Of a stretch of 64,000 nt of DNA, positions 7,783 through 17,444 are shown piece by piece (the first letter of the stretch is position 1; each line of letters begins with the position of its first letter). Source of the DNA: Acidobacteriota bacterium. Its GTDB lineage: Bacteria; Acidobacteriota; Aminicenantia; S016-38. The notes beneath the pieces were generated by a model. That model was not told the DNA's origin. It saw nothing but the letters and a program-made list of their open reading frames with translations, and did no database searches. The translations under genes and the position numbers were made by a program. Where the stretch lies: contig WFSJ01000042.1 in NCBI GenBank assembly GCA_015486055.1, positions 1 to 64,000 on the forward strand, written 5' to 3'.

Positions 7783-8270
7783 GCTTTCTCAAGAAAAATG
7801 TCGTATTTTTTAGAGGCAAAATCCGGATATGTCCATGGCAAGGGCATTGGCTTTCCTTTTATAAAAAGAAGCTCAAGATGAGCATAAACCCCTTTCGAGA
7901 GCGGCACTCTATGGGAAAATGGTTTGAAGGTGGCAATTATAAGAGAGGGAGTAAAAAGCAGTGCTGGATCAATGTTTATCCCTCTTTTTCCTTCAACTGA
8001 AGATTGCTTCTCAAAACCGTATGCCCATAGTTTTGCTTCAACGAGCTTTCCAATTGGAAAATTCCCCTCAATAAGCAGGAATTTTCTTACAAGGTCTTTA
8101 CCCATTTCCTTGTAATAATACTCAATTGGAAAATTATATTCCTCTGATTTTAGTATCATATTTCCATATTTTCTCTTAACGCAGAGTTCAAATGCATCCA
8201 GCCAGCGCTGCTCCCTATAGATTAACGAAAATATCAGAGCTCCCTGTTCAAATTTCCCTGGCTCACTCAT
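7752..8270 (-). CDS. DUF4416 family protein
   Basis: This 172-residue cytosolic protein matches the DUF4416 pattern: an Y-Y-x-x-E-M-G segment, then L-x-R-x-F, then G-K-R-G-I-N-I-D-P-A, then F-S-H-R-V-P-L and PWTYPDFA. These conserved Glu, Asp, His and Asp/Tyr residues suggest an enzyme, but no reaction is established for the family. The ATG at 8270 is preferred over an upstream TTG because GGAG lies 9 nt before it. It overlaps miaB by 8 nt, so it is co-translated. Confidence 0.85.
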   Translation of the reverse strand: MSEPGKFEQGALIFSLIYREQRWLDAFELCVKRKYGNMILKSEEYNFPIEYYYKEMGKDLVRKFLLIEGNFPIGKLVEAKLWAYGFEKQSSVEGKRGINIDPALLFTPSLIIATFKPFSHRVPLSKGVYAHLELLFIKGKPMPLPWTYPDFASKKYDIFLEKAWKTHREKKK

Positions 8271-9555
8271 CTGCAACTTCTCCAATGAGACTGTGGGGGC
8301 CTGCCTCTTTTATATTAATTCTCAGAATTTTTCCGATCGGGTTCCCATTATATTTAAAATTTATGACCCTGAAGGTTGCATCCCTTCCCATAAAAGCCTT
8401 TTCGTCCTTTGCGCTTCTCCCGGTTGCAAGGACTTCGACGGTTTTTCCAATAAAACGTTTGTTCTTCCCAAGTTGGATTTTACTTTGAAGCTCCTGAAGC
8501 TGGCGCAGCCTTCTCGTCTTTTCTTCCTTTGAAACATCGTCAGCAAGAAACCTTAAAGCATAGGTTAATGGCCTTGGGCTGTAATTAAAGGAATACAAAT
8601 TATCAAATTCCACCTTTTTAAGCACATCGATTGTCTGGAGAAAATCCTTATAAGTTTCCCCTGAAAATCCAACTATTACGTCCGTCCCGATTGAGGAGTT
8701 ACGAACCCTTTCCCTTATCTCAGCAGTAATTTTAAGGTATTCTTCCCTTGTATATCCTCTCTTCATCCTTTTAAGAACCCCATTTGAGCCTGACTGGAGC
8801 GGAAGATGAACATAAGGGGAAATTGGCTCGCCCTCAGCCATTATATTAATTATTTCCTCTGAAAAATCCTTTGGATGAGATGTTATAAACCTTATCCATT
8901 TTATCCCTTTGATTCTTCTTACTCTGTCAAGAAGATTCCAGAATTTATATTCCTCCCATCTCCATGAATCTACATTCTGACCAAGAAGCTGGATCTCCTT
9001 AAAACCCTTGTCAACTGCTCTTTTTACCTCATCAAGGACTAAAGAAAGTGGTCTGTACTTTTCTCTTCCTCTTGTAAATGGAACAATGCAGTAAGTGCAG
9101 AATTTATCGCATCCCTCCATTATGTTTACATATGCAACAGCAGGTTTTATTCTTACCGACCCTTTGGTCTCCCACCAATTATTATCCCATCGGGTTAAAA
9201 CAACCTTTTCCCCTCTTTTAGCCTTTTCCACTGTCTCCTTAATATATGAGTATGAACCTGGGCCAAGGACAAAGGAAATATGAGGAAATCTTCTGATAAG
9301 CTTTTCCCTTTCCACCTGGGAGACACAGCCAATAATCCCGAGTATTGTGCCTTTCTTTGTCCATTCCTTTGCTCTCCCAATCATTGTATATAGTTTTTGA
9401 ACAGCCTTTTCTCTTACCGCACAGGAATTTATAATGAAAAGATCAGGGATTTTTTCCCCCGCCTTTTCGTAACCCATTTTTTCAAGATTGAAGGCAAGAT
9501 TTTCGGAATCGTGCTCGTTCATCTGGCAACCGAATGTATAAATCCTATATGTCAT
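8263..9555 (-). CDS. miaB: tRNA-2-methylthio-N6-isopentenyladenosine-37 synthase
   Basis: This radical-SAM methylthiotransferase adds a methylthio group to i6A37 of tRNAs reading UNN codons. The N-terminal UPF0004 domain carries Cys10, Cys45 and Cys77 for the auxiliary 4Fe-4S cluster. The radical-SAM cluster motif is C-D-K-F-C-T-Y-C (149, 153, 156). A TRAM domain closes the protein (about 365-428). The length of 430 fits MiaB. MtaB-like relatives act on t6A, but the N-terminal YTFGCQMNEHDSE favours MiaB. It overlaps tsaD by 4 nt (ATGA), so two tRNA-37 modification genes are translationally coupled. Confidence 0.95.
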   Translation of the reverse strand: MTYRIYTFGCQMNEHDSENLAFNLEKMGYEKAGEKIPDLFIINSCAVREKAVQKLYTMIGRAKEWTKKGTILGIIGCVSQVEREKLIRRFPHISFVLGPGSYSYIKETVEKAKRGEKVVLTRWDNNWWETKGSVRIKPAVAYVNIMEGCDKFCTYCIVPFTRGREKYRPLSLVLDEVKRAVDKGFKEIQLLGQNVDSWRWEEYKFWNLLDRVRRIKGIKWIRFITSHPKDFSEEIINIMAEGEPISPYVHLPLQSGSNGVLKRMKRGYTREEYLKITAEIRERVRNSSIGTDVIVGFSGETYKDFLQTIDVLKKVEFDNLYSFNYSPRPLTYALRFLADDVSKEEKTRRLRQLQELQSKIQLGKNKRFIGKTVEVLATGRSAKDEKAFMGRDATFRVINFKYNGNPIGKILRINIKEAGPHSLIGEVADE

Positions 9556-10562
9556 TTAAACTGTTTTTCACCTTTTGAAGCCATTGTTCTTGGAAACGGG
9601 GTAGAAAAGAGATCATCCTTATATCCTGCCCCAAGCATCTTCTCCCCCAAGTAGGCTATCATTGCAGCATTATCACCGCAGTATTTTTTTTCAGGAAGAT
9701 AAAGCTTTAAGCCTGCTTTCCTTGCATAATCTTCTGCACTTATTCTTAGATGTTGGTTCTGGGAAACTCCCCCTGTTATCGACACTGCCTCTGGCTTGTA
9801 AATTTTAACGAGGGCATCAAGACGGTTTAAAAGCTGTGTCACAATTGCCTTCTGAAAGCTCGCGAGAAAATCTCTCAGCTTCTCATCATTAAAATTTTCC
9901 CTTTCCGAAATTCTCACCGCCTGGGATTTCAGACCGCTGTAGCTGAAATCCAAGGAACCATCTTTGAACCTTGCCTGGGAAAAATTAAATGCTTCAGAAT
10001 TTCCTCCATCTGCTAATTTCTCTATGACGGGGCCTCCAGGATATCCGAGCCCAAGCTTCTTTGCAACCTTATCAAAGGCCTCCCCAGCTGCGTCATCCCT
10101 TGTCCTTGCGACCACCTTAAAATCAAGGTCATTTACAAGGAAAGCAGCGGTGTGCCCGCCGGAAACCACAAGACCCAGCAGAGGAAATTGAAATTTTTTC
10201 CCTATCTCCGCTGAGTAGATATGAGCATGAAGGTGGTCAATACCCACAAGAGGTTTTCTCAAACCGTAGGATAGGGCCTTTGCATAGGAATATCCAACGA
10301 GTAAAGAGCCTATAAGACCTGGCTTTTTTGTCGCTGCTATGCCATCAATATTTCCGAGAGTTATTCCTGCCCTCTTAAGAGACAATTTAACTATTGGATG
10401 AATTAGCTCAAGATGTCTTCTTGACGAGATTTCCGGAACAACCCCTCCGTATTCCTCAAAAAGATTCACTTGGCTCCTGACAATATCAGACAAAATATCT
10501 CCATCTTTAACAACAGCTGCTGCTGTCTCATCGCAAGAAGTTTCAATTCCAAGAATTATCAT
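9552..10562 (-). CDS. tsaD: tRNA N6-adenosine threonylcarbamoyltransferase
   Basis: This enzyme transfers the threonylcarbamoyl group to A37 of ANN-decoding tRNAs (t6A), acting with TsaB and TsaE. The 336-residue length is standard. It has the ASKHA fold: GIETSCDETAAAVV at the start, the iron-binding HLHAHIYS motif (about residues 110-117), GLVVSGGHTA, and a C-terminal GDNAAMIAY. It is the first gene of a minus-strand run with miaB, DUF4416, the K+/H+-related gene, an exported protein and glmS. Confidence 0.97.
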   Translation of the reverse strand: MIILGIETSCDETAAAVVKDGDILSDIVRSQVNLFEEYGGVVPEISSRRHLELIHPIVKLSLKRAGITLGNIDGIAATKKPGLIGSLLVGYSYAKALSYGLRKPLVGIDHLHAHIYSAEIGKKFQFPLLGLVVSGGHTAAFLVNDLDFKVVARTRDDAAGEAFDKVAKKLGLGYPGGPVIEKLADGGNSEAFNFSQARFKDGSLDFSYSGLKSQAVRISERENFNDEKLRDFLASFQKAIVTQLLNRLDALVKIYKPEAVSITGGVSQNQHLRISAEDYARKAGLKLYLPEKKYCGDNAAMIAYLGEKMLGAGYKDDLFSTPFPRTMASKGEKQFK

Positions 10563-10568
10563 AAATTC

Positions 10569-10574
10569 AGTATA
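10569..10574 (-). promoter_or_regulatory. -10 element adjacent to the tsaD start (leaderless)
   Basis: TATACT on the minus strand ends exactly 6 nt before the tsaD ATG at 10562, and there is no Shine-Dalgarno sequence. No good -35 is visible at 16-18 nt. The spacing matches the other leaderless candidates in this window. Confidence 0.4.
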
Positions 10575-10697
10575 TCACAACATTTTTTGGGCAATATCGC
10601 CTTGCCTCGTTACAATAGAAGACTTATCACAAGCAAAATGAATAAGTGCATCTTAGAAAATATCCCTCAAAAAATATATGGAAGAATCAGACTTAAT

Positions 10698-11951
10698 TTA
10701 TAGATACTTTCTTGGATCGGTGAGTTTACCCTCTAAAACAGAGGCAGCAACTGTTGCAGGAGAAGCAAGGTAAATTTCGGCTTCCCTTGAGCCCATTCTT
10801 CCTTTGAAGTTCCTGTTGGATGTTGAAATGGCCCTCTCTCCAGAGGCAATAACACCTTCGTGAGCTCCAAGGCATGGGCCACATCCTGCATTCATAATTA
10901 CAGCCCCTGCTTCAGCTAAAGTTTCTATTATCCCCTTTTTTAATGCTTCAATGTATATTTTCCAGGAGGCAGGAAATACAAGAAGTCTCACATCTGAGTG
11001 AACCTTTTTGCCTCTTAATATCTTTGCTGCTACCTCAAGATCTTCCACCCTTCCGTTTGTGCATGTGCCAATGAGACCCTGGTTGAACTTTATCCCTTCA
11101 AGCTCTGTTATTGGCTTCACATTGTCAACTGTATGGGGTGCTGCAACCTGTGGAACGAGGTTAGAAATATCAAATTCAATGACTCTCTCGTATTCAGCAT
11201 CAAGGTCAGATTTTACAACATTGAATTCCTTCTTTGCTCTTCCCTTAAGATATTCTAAAGTTTTCTCGTCTGCCTGAACATATCCCACCTTTGCTCCCAT
11301 TTCTGCAGCCATATTCGAAAGCACCATCCTTGAAGCGATTGTGAATCCCTCAACCACAGAGCCTGTAAATTCAACTGCCTTATAAGTTGCACCGTCAGCT
11401 CCTATGTCACCAATTATGTGAAGGGCAATGTCTTTGGCATAAACTCCTTCTGGAAGCTTCCCCTCTATGATTATTTTTATCGTGGGGGGCACTTTCATCC
11501 ACAGCTCTCCTGTTGCCCATATTGAGGCCATCTCAGTTCTTCCTATACCTGAAGAGAAAGCTCCAAGGGCTCCGTAAGTTGTTGTATGAGAGTCCGAGCC
11601 AAGCAACAGAGCTCCTGGAAGGGCAAATCCTTCCTCAACAAATACTTGATGGCATATCCCTCTGTTTATGTCATTGAAACTCTCTATTCCCTGCTCCCTG
11701 ACAAATTCCCTTATGAACTTGTGATTTTCTGCATACTCCACTGTTGAGGCTGGAACAACATGGTCAAGGATGATTACTATTTTTTCAGGAATTTTTACCC
11801 TTGGAAGGCCTATTTTTTTGAAATGCCCTGCTATTGCATAGGAATTATCATGGGACATCACAAAATCAGGCTTTGCCATTACAATATCTCCTGTCCTTGC
11901 ACTTGTCCCTGATTTTTCAGAAAGTATTTTCTCGGAGAATGTCCTTCCCAT
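10698..11951 (-). CDS. leuC: 3-isopropylmalate dehydratase large subunit family
   Basis: This 417-residue aconitase-superfamily large subunit has the 4Fe-4S cysteine pattern: Cys in GTCTNGR, then C-G-P-C near residues 356-359. LLGSDSHTTTYGALGAF is also diagnostic. The length and DFVMSHDNSY opening match the shorter LeuC2/HacA-type enzymes of archaea and many deep bacteria, which act in leucine biosynthesis or on homologous substrates (citramalate pathway, homoaconitate). The small subunit LeuD is not in this window. It follows the HD-domain gene without a gap. Confidence 0.88.
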   Translation of the reverse strand: MGRTFSEKILSEKSGTSARTGDIVMAKPDFVMSHDNSYAIAGHFKKIGLPRVKIPEKIVIILDHVVPASTVEYAENHKFIREFVREQGIESFNDINRGICHQVFVEEGFALPGALLLGSDSHTTTYGALGAFSSGIGRTEMASIWATGELWMKVPPTIKIIIEGKLPEGVYAKDIALHIIGDIGADGATYKAVEFTGSVVEGFTIASRMVLSNMAAEMGAKVGYVQADEKTLEYLKGRAKKEFNVVKSDLDAEYERVIEFDISNLVPQVAAPHTVDNVKPITELEGIKFNQGLIGTCTNGRVEDLEVAAKILRGKKVHSDVRLLVFPASWKIYIEALKKGIIETLAEAGAVIMNAGCGPCLGAHEGVIASGERAISTSNRNFKGRMGSREAEIYLASPATVAASVLEGKLTDPRKYL

Positions 11952-12482
11952 TTATTCCTCCCTGAAGGGCTCAAAGTTCGCGAAATCGCAGTAATAAACG
12001 ACAAATGCCTCAGGAGTTCTTCTCAGATGGTCTCCTTCCTTTGAATGAGCTGCAATTATGTGGGATACCTCATCCGGAAGCCCCATCTCCCAAGCAATGG
12101 CTGCCCCTGACACAGGATGGCGAAGAAGCTTTCCTCTTTGGCTTTTAACTACCTTGCCCTTCTCTTTTTTATATTCAAGTAGCTTTCCGACATCATGAAG
12201 AAGAGCACCTGCAAGAAGAATATCCTTTCTTAAAAGGTTCATTTTTCCATACACCTTTTCATAAGAGGAATAGACTCCAAGAGCACAGAGTGTAACTGCT
12301 CTTGTATGCATGAAAAGATTTATCGGGGTGTTCTTAATTAAAAGCGTAAACGGAATGGTCTCAAGGTCTTTTTCCTCCCACCCACCGAGAAGAACGGCCC
12401 TTCGCCATGTATCAAGGACTTTTCTCCTGAGATTTTCACTCTCAATAAACTGAATTTCAGGCAAAAGTTCCATTATCTTCAT
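11952..12482 (-). CDS. HD-domain phosphohydrolase
   Basis: This 176-residue protein carries the metal-binding HD signature: an H-T-R-A segment near residue 59, HDVGKL near 96-101, RHPVSGAA and IAAHS. HD proteins of this size hydrolyse nucleotides, cyclic phosphates or tRNA ends, and the substrate cannot be told here. AGGAG lies 6 nt upstream of the ATG. The stop codon abuts the leuC start exactly, so the two are co-translated. Confidence 0.85.
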   Translation of the reverse strand: MKIMELLPEIQFIESENLRRKVLDTWRRAVLLGGWEEKDLETIPFTLLIKNTPINLFMHTRAVTLCALGVYSSYEKVYGKMNLLRKDILLAGALLHDVGKLLEYKKEKGKVVKSQRGKLLRHPVSGAAIAWEMGLPDEVSHIIAAHSKEGDHLRRTPEAFVVYYCDFANFEPFREE

Positions 12483-12504
12483 TTAAGACTCCTTTTCTTA
12501 TATT

Positions 12505-13422
12505 TTAGCAGAATTTCCTGTTCTTAAACTTTCTCACCAGTTCTCCCAAAAAATCTGAAAATTCCTCAGGGATCTGACTGCAAAGTTCTATTCTTTCTCC
12601 CTTTTGAGGATGTATGAAAGAAATGCAATAAGCATGGAGAGCGAGTCTTCCAATCGGTCCTCCTTGCTTCCCATAAATCGTGTCCCCTGCTATTGGGTAT
12701 CCCATTGAGGAAAGATGAACTCTTATCTGGTGAGTCCTTCCTGTCTTTGGACAAACAAGAAGAGCTGAATAATCTCTCACCTCACCGATTTTTTCATAAA
12801 ATGTTAAGGCTTCCCTTGTCTTATAGGCTCCAACGGAAAATTTCCCCCTGCGGTGAGAATCTCTTCCAATGGAGAGGGGAATTTCTCCTCTCAATGAAGT
12901 GTGACCCTCAACAATCGCGATATAACTCTTTCTTACAATCCTCTCGCTGAATTGCCTCTGTAGGTTCAAATAAGCAGCATCAGTCTTTGCAACGATCATT
13001 ATCCCTGAAGTGTCCTTGTCAAGACGGTGAACTATCCCTGGTCTCTCTTTGCTTCCCACCCCTTCTATCTCTGGCCTTATTCTCAAAAGGCCGTTGAGGA
13101 AGGTTGGTGGCCTAACGCCCGGCGCAGGATGAACTGTGAGACCACATGGCTTATTAACTGCAAGAACCTGAGAATCTTCATACAGAATTTCAAACTTTAC
13201 ATCTGCTGGTTCTATATTCCCTGAATCTTCCTCAATTTCAATTAGAATAACGTCGTCAATTCTAAGTATATAAGAAGACTTTGATTTTGCACCGTTTACA
13301 AGAATTTTTCCCTCTTTTATGGCTTTTTGAATCTTTGAGCGAGAAATTTCCAGCCTTGAGGCCAAATACTGGTCAAGCCTCCTGCTTTCCTCAGCCTTCA
13401 GCTCTGCCCTTAATCCTCTCAT
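12505..13422 (-). CDS. rluD: RluA/RluD-family ribosomal large subunit pseudouridine synthase
   Basis: An N-terminal S4 RNA-binding domain (about 14-75) precedes the RluA-type catalytic domain with H-R-L-D-K-D-T-S-G around residue 134, whose first Asp is the catalytic residue. VCPKTGRTHQIRVHLSSMGYPIAGD is also conserved; the motif lies around residues 222-250. The length of 305 fits RluD, which modifies helix 69 of 23S rRNA, but RluC or RluA specificity cannot be excluded. The start overlaps the end of lgt by 32 nt. A GGAGGT directly abuts the ATG, which is closer than usual, so a start a little further in is possible. Confidence 0.92.
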   Translation of the reverse strand: MRGLRAELKAEESRRLDQYLASRLEISRSKIQKAIKEGKILVNGAKSKSSYILRIDDVILIEIEEDSGNIEPADVKFEILYEDSQVLAVNKPCGLTVHPAPGVRPPTFLNGLLRIRPEIEGVGSKERPGIVHRLDKDTSGIMIVAKTDAAYLNLQRQFSERIVRKSYIAIVEGHTSLRGEIPLSIGRDSHRRGKFSVGAYKTREALTFYEKIGEVRDYSALLVCPKTGRTHQIRVHLSSMGYPIAGDTIYGKQGGPIGRLALHAYCISFIHPQKGERIELCSQIPEEFSDFLGELVRKFKNRKFC

Positions 13423-14197
13423 ACCTCCTTCTAAAAAGGATTATAGCTATACCAGAAATTATAAGTATGAGGCTTATAAACTGAGGTGTAGAAAGGGAAG
13501 TCCAGGGAGAAGAACCATGTATCACCCATCCTCTTCCAGGGTCCCCCCTGTAATATTCATCGTGAAATCTTATTAACCCATAGCCTATAAGATAAAGAGC
13601 AGATATGAGCCCGTCAAATTTTTTCCTTTTTCTCACGATGAAATAAAGGATGAAAAACAGGGAAAAATTAAGAAGGGACTCATAAAGCTGGACAGGATGA
13701 ATCTTTACTCCCAATGGAGTCCCAACATGTTCATGAGCGAACTGGCTGTGAAAAACGACTCCCCATGGGACATCTGTTGGCCTTCCGTAGCAACATCCTG
13801 CGGAGAAGCATCCCTCCCTTCCAAAACCATGAGCAAGAGGGACAACAAGGGCGTAAACATCCATGGTTTTCCAAAATGGCATTTTTTTCGCAAACAGTAA
13901 AATGACCATAAATACAAAGCCTCCAATTAACCCTGCATAGAAAACGCCCCCTGACCTGAGAAGCTCTTTTAAGTTGCCTGGATAGAAGGATGGATCCTCA
14001 AAAATCAGGCCTATTTTTGAGGCGAGAAATGCAACAATTACCGTCCAAAAGGCTATGTCAACTACTATTTTCTTTGAAAGACCAACCCTTCCCGCTTCTC
14101 TTGCTCCAAGCCAAAAGGCTGCAATTATTCCAATCGCTATCCAGGACCCATACCCATAAATTGTAATTGGTCCAATCCTAAGAAGAATGGGATACAT
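13391..14197 (-). CDS. lgt: Prolipoprotein diacylglyceryl transferase, divergent copy
   Basis: This 268-residue membrane enzyme should transfer diacylglycerol to the lipobox Cys. It has the family topology of about seven membrane segments and the motifs GFGREGCFSAGCCYGRPT and HPVQLYESLLNF. Compared with classical Lgt, the S-Y-H-G-G motif (catalytic His) is V-F-Y-A-G and the Asn of G-R-x-x-N is Cys, as in a GCCYG-type subgroup. The ATG at 14197 was chosen for GGAGGT 7 nt upstream. It overlaps lspA, the enzyme that cleaves Lgt's product. A second, canonical lgt lies at 33.4 kb. Confidence 0.85.
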   Translation of the reverse strand: MYPILLRIGPITIYGYGSWIAIGIIAAFWLGAREAGRVGLSKKIVVDIAFWTVIVAFLASKIGLIFEDPSFYPGNLKELLRSGGVFYAGLIGGFVFMVILLFAKKMPFWKTMDVYALVVPLAHGFGREGCFSAGCCYGRPTDVPWGVVFHSQFAHEHVGTPLGVKIHPVQLYESLLNFSLFFILYFIVRKRKKFDGLISALYLIGYGLIRFHDEYYRGDPGRGWVIHGSSPWTSLSTPQFISLILIISGIAIILFRRRYERIKGRAEG

Positions 14198-14663
14198 TTT
14201 TCTCACCTCCCATTAAAAAATAAAACACCAAAAGGAGTGAGCCAATAGTTATAATTGAATCTGCAAAGTTGAATGTTGCCCAGTGATGCTTTGCTATGTG
14301 GAAATCAAGGAAATCTATAACATATCCTTTAGTTAACCTATCGTAAAGGTTACCTGCTGCGCCTGCTATTATAAGGGCAAGGGACATTTTAGGGAAAGTT
14401 CCCTTCTCTACAAAGAAGAGATATACAACAAAGACAGCTGCAAGAAGTGAAAGAACAGTTATCGCCCAGAAAACTGTTTTGTTGCTTATCCCGGAGAGAA
14501 ATCCGAAAACCATGCCGGTGTTTTTTACGCTCACAAGATTAAAATAGAATGTTACAGGTTTTATCTCCCATGGTTTCAGTTTTAAAGAAATTAACCACTT
14601 CGTATACTGATCTATTCCAAAAAGCGCCAGAATAAATATAAAGCCTCTCAAATAGCCTTTCAA
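14178..14663 (-). CDS. lspA: Signal peptidase II (lipoprotein signal peptidase)
   Basis: This aspartic membrane protease cuts the signal peptide from diacylated prolipoproteins. It has four membrane segments and two catalytic motifs: G-N-L-Y-D-R (about residue 110) and F-N-F-A-D-S (about 133). The chosen start is the TTG at 14663, which overlaps the ileS stop (TTGA) and has GAGG 5 nt upstream. It gives 161 residues, normal for the family; a longer frame would add 12 residues inside ileS. The order ileS-lspA-lgt-rluD is a common arrangement. Confidence 0.95.
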   Translation of the reverse strand: MKGYLRGFIFILALFGIDQYTKWLISLKLKPWEIKPVTFYFNLVSVKNTGMVFGFLSGISNKTVFWAITVLSLLAAVFVVYLFFVEKGTFPKMSLALIIAGAAGNLYDRLTKGYVIDFLDFHIAKHHWATFNFADSIITIGSLLLVFYFLMGGEKNVSHSS

Positions 14664-17410
14664 ATTAACCTCTTCACCACATTTATGCAACGGGGACAAA
14701 GATTTGGATGTTCAGAATTCTTACCCACATCAGTATTATACACCCAACAACGCTCACATTTTTCACCCTCTGCTTTTAACACTTCCACCCTCTCTCCTCC
14801 TTCTTTTATTTTCCACTGAGAAACAATGAAAAGCTCTAAGAAATACCGACTGTATTTTAAAAGAATTTCCCTTTCCCTCTTATCTGCGTAAAATATCAGC
14901 TTCGCCTCAAGGGAATTGCCTATTAGTTTTGTCTTCCTTGCTTCTTCAAGCTCTTTGTTGGCAAGATCCCTGTATTTCAGGAGAACTTCCCACTCGTGTC
15001 TTTCCTCTTCGGAAAGCAGAGATTCTTTCTTCTCAGGGAAAAGCTCTAAAAGCACAGATTCTTTCTTTCCCTTAAAAGATGGCAGATAACCCCACGCTTC
15101 CTCCGTTGTAAAGGAAAGTATTGGAGCCATAAGTCTGAGGGAATCCCTTGTTATCTCAAATATTGCAGTCTGGGCTGCTTTTCTTCCCTTATCCTCTGGA
15201 TGAGAACAGTAAAGTCTATCCTTTGTTATATCAAGGTAGAAAGAGCTTAGGTCAACTGTGAAAAAGTCGTAGATAAGATGAGAAATTCTGTAGTACTGGT
15301 AATTTCTGTAAAGTTCCTTGACCTTCTCAGAGAGCTCCCTGAATTTTGTCAGAATGAACCTATCTGTTGGATAAAGTTCCTCTTCAGGCAAAGAATTCTT
15401 TTCAGGACTAAAGTCCTTTAAGTTTCCGAGCATAAACCTCCATGTATTCCTGATCTTTCTGTAAGCCTCTGTTAACCTTGTTATTATCTCATTCCCAAGC
15501 TTTACATCCTCCCTATAATCCAGCATTGAAACCCAGAGCCTCAGAGTTTCGGCTCCATATTTATCAACTATTTCGGAGGGCTCAATCACATTTCCCATGG
15601 ATTTGGACATTGCTTTTCCCTTTTCATCAAGAACCCATCCATGGGTTATTACTTGGCGGTATGGACTTTCTCCTTCGTTGGCAAGAGCAACAAGAAGGGA
15701 ACTGTGGAACCATCCTCTATACTGATCATTTCCCTCAAGGTAAACATCCGCAGGCCAGAGATGGTCATCCCTATTCCTCAAAACAGAGTGGGATGTTCCT
15801 GATTCAAACCACACATCAACAATGTCGGTTTCCTTCCTGAACTTTGTTCCACCGCATTTTTTACACACCTTTCCTTCAGGTATAAAAGACTCTGGAGGAA
15901 GCTTGAACCAGGCATCAGAGCCTTCCTCCTCAAAAACCTTTGCTATCTTTTCTACAACTTCTTCATCAACAAGGGGTTCACCGCACTTTTCACAGTAAAG
16001 GACAGGAATAGGAACTCCCCAGCTACGCTGTCTTGAAATACACCAGTCAGGTCTGTTTTCTATCATATTGGAAATTCTTTCCTTTCCCCATTCCGGTATC
16101 CATTTTACCCTTTCTATCTCATCAAGGGCTTTCCCCCTGAGTCCTGCCCTGTCCATTGATATAAACCACTGTTCGGTTGCCCTGAAGATAACAGGCCCCT
16201 TACAACGCCAGCAATGGGGATAGGAATGGGTAAGTTTTTCCTCAAATATCAAGGCTCCCTTTTCTTTAAGGAGGTTTACAATCTCAGAATTGGATTCCCA
16301 GACTGTTTTCCCTTTAAGAAATGGCACTTCATCCGTGAATTTCCCATCCTCATCAACAGGAGAATAGGCAGGAAGTTTGTATTTAATCCCTGTTATATAA
16401 TCCTCCTCTCCATGACCAGGGGCGGTATGAACGCATCCTGTCCCCTGTTCTAAGGTTACATAATCTGCTATAACTATTATGCTTTCCCTTTCAATAAAGG
16501 GATGTTGAGTTTTAAAGCCCTCAAGTTCTTTCCCTTTGAACTTATGAATAAGCTCAAAACTTCTTCCCAGCTTTTTCTCAAGGGGCTCGGCGAGTTTAAC
16601 TGCCAAAATCAGATATTCATCCTTATCCCTGAAAACCCCATAGTTAAAATCAGGATGGAGAGCTATAGCAAGATTTGCCGGCAGAGTCCACGGAGTAGTA
16701 GTCCATATAACAACTGAAATATTCTTACCCGCGAGGTTTGAATTCAGCTTCTCCGCCTCTTTCAGCGGGAATTTAACATAAATTCCAGGGGATGAGTCCT
16801 CGTGATATTCTATCTCCGCTTCAGCAAGAGCAGTTTTGCAATGTGGACACCAATATACAGGTTTTTTTGCCCTGTAAACCTCTCCGCTTTCAAAAAAGCC
16901 CTTCATGTGCCTTACAACTTCTGCTTCGTAGAACCTATCCATTGTGAGATATGGATGTTTCCAATCCCCTATGACCCCGAGCCTTTTGAAATCTTCCATC
17001 TGAATCCTCACGAATTTCTCTGCGTATTTCCTACATTCTTCCCTGAACTTTACCTTTTCCTTTGTTTCCCCTATCTTATGCTCTACTTTTATCTCTATTG
17101 GAAGCCCATGGCAATCCCATCCAGGGACATAGGGAGCATTGTAACCGAACATTGAAAATGATTTAACAACGAAGTCCTTCAATATCTTATTAAGGGCATG
17201 ACCCAGATGAATTCTTCCATTGGCATAGGGAGGCCCATCGTGAAGTATAAACTTTGGGGATTCCTTTCTCTCTTTCCTGAGCTTATTGTATATATTTATT
17301 TCATCCCATTTTTTCAGTATTTCGGGTTCCCTCCTTGGAAGGGAGGCTTTCATCGGAAATTTCGTTTCAGGCAGGTTAAGAGTTTCCTTCAGCTTTTTCT
17401 TGTCAAGCAT
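14660..17410 (-). CDS. ileS: Isoleucyl-tRNA synthetase
   Basis: This class I synthetase charges tRNA-Ile. The 916-residue length is typical. It has the HIGH-type motif GRIHLGHA (about residue 66), the connective editing domain with [13 protein letters not shown], the KMSKS-type KAMSKS (about 600), an anticodon-binding domain, and a C-terminal zinc finger C-E-R-C-W plus C-P-R-C. GGAGGG lies 6 nt upstream of the ATG. It lies between tilS and lspA: tilS makes the lysidine that lets tRNA-Ile(CAU) be recognised by this enzyme. Confidence 0.98.
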   Translation of the reverse strand: MLDKKKLKETLNLPETKFPMKASLPRREPEILKKWDEINIYNKLRKERKESPKFILHDGPPYANGRIHLGHALNKILKDFVVKSFSMFGYNAPYVPGWDCHGLPIEIKVEHKIGETKEKVKFREECRKYAEKFVRIQMEDFKRLGVIGDWKHPYLTMDRFYEAEVVRHMKGFFESGEVYRAKKPVYWCPHCKTALAEAEIEYHEDSSPGIYVKFPLKEAEKLNSNLAGKNISVVIWTTTPWTLPANLAIALHPDFNYGVFRDKDEYLILAVKLAEPLEKKLGRSFELIHKFKGKELEGFKTQHPFIERESIIVIADYVTLEQGTGCVHTAPGHGEEDYITGIKYKLPAYSPVDEDGKFTDEVPFLKGKTVWESNSEIVNLLKEKGALIFEEKLTHSYPHCWRCKGPVIFRATEQWFISMDRAGLRGKALDEIERVKWIPEWGKERISNMIENRPDWCISRQRSWGVPIPVLYCEKCGEPLVDEEVVEKIAKVFEEEGSDAWFKLPPESFIPEGKVCKKCGGTKFRKETDIVDVWFESGTSHSVLRNRDDHLWPADVYLEGNDQYRGWFHSSLLVALANEGESPYRQVITHGWVLDEKGKAMSKSMGNVIEPSEIVDKYGAETLRLWVSMLDYREDVKLGNEIITRLTEAYRKIRNTWRFMLGNLKDFSPEKNSLPEEELYPTDRFILTKFRELSEKVKELYRNYQYYRISHLIYDFFTVDLSSFYLDITKDRLYCSHPEDKGRKAAQTAIFEITRDSLRLMAPILSFTTEEAWGYLPSFKGKKESVLLELFPEKKESLLSEEERHEWEVLLKYRDLANKELEEARKTKLIGNSLEAKLIFYADKREREILLKYSRYFLELFIVSQWKIKEGGERVEVLKAEGEKCERCWVYNTDVGKNSEHPNLCPRCINVVKRLI

Positions 17411-17444
17411 TTTTTGCCCTCCTTTTTAAATAGATATTCTCCAA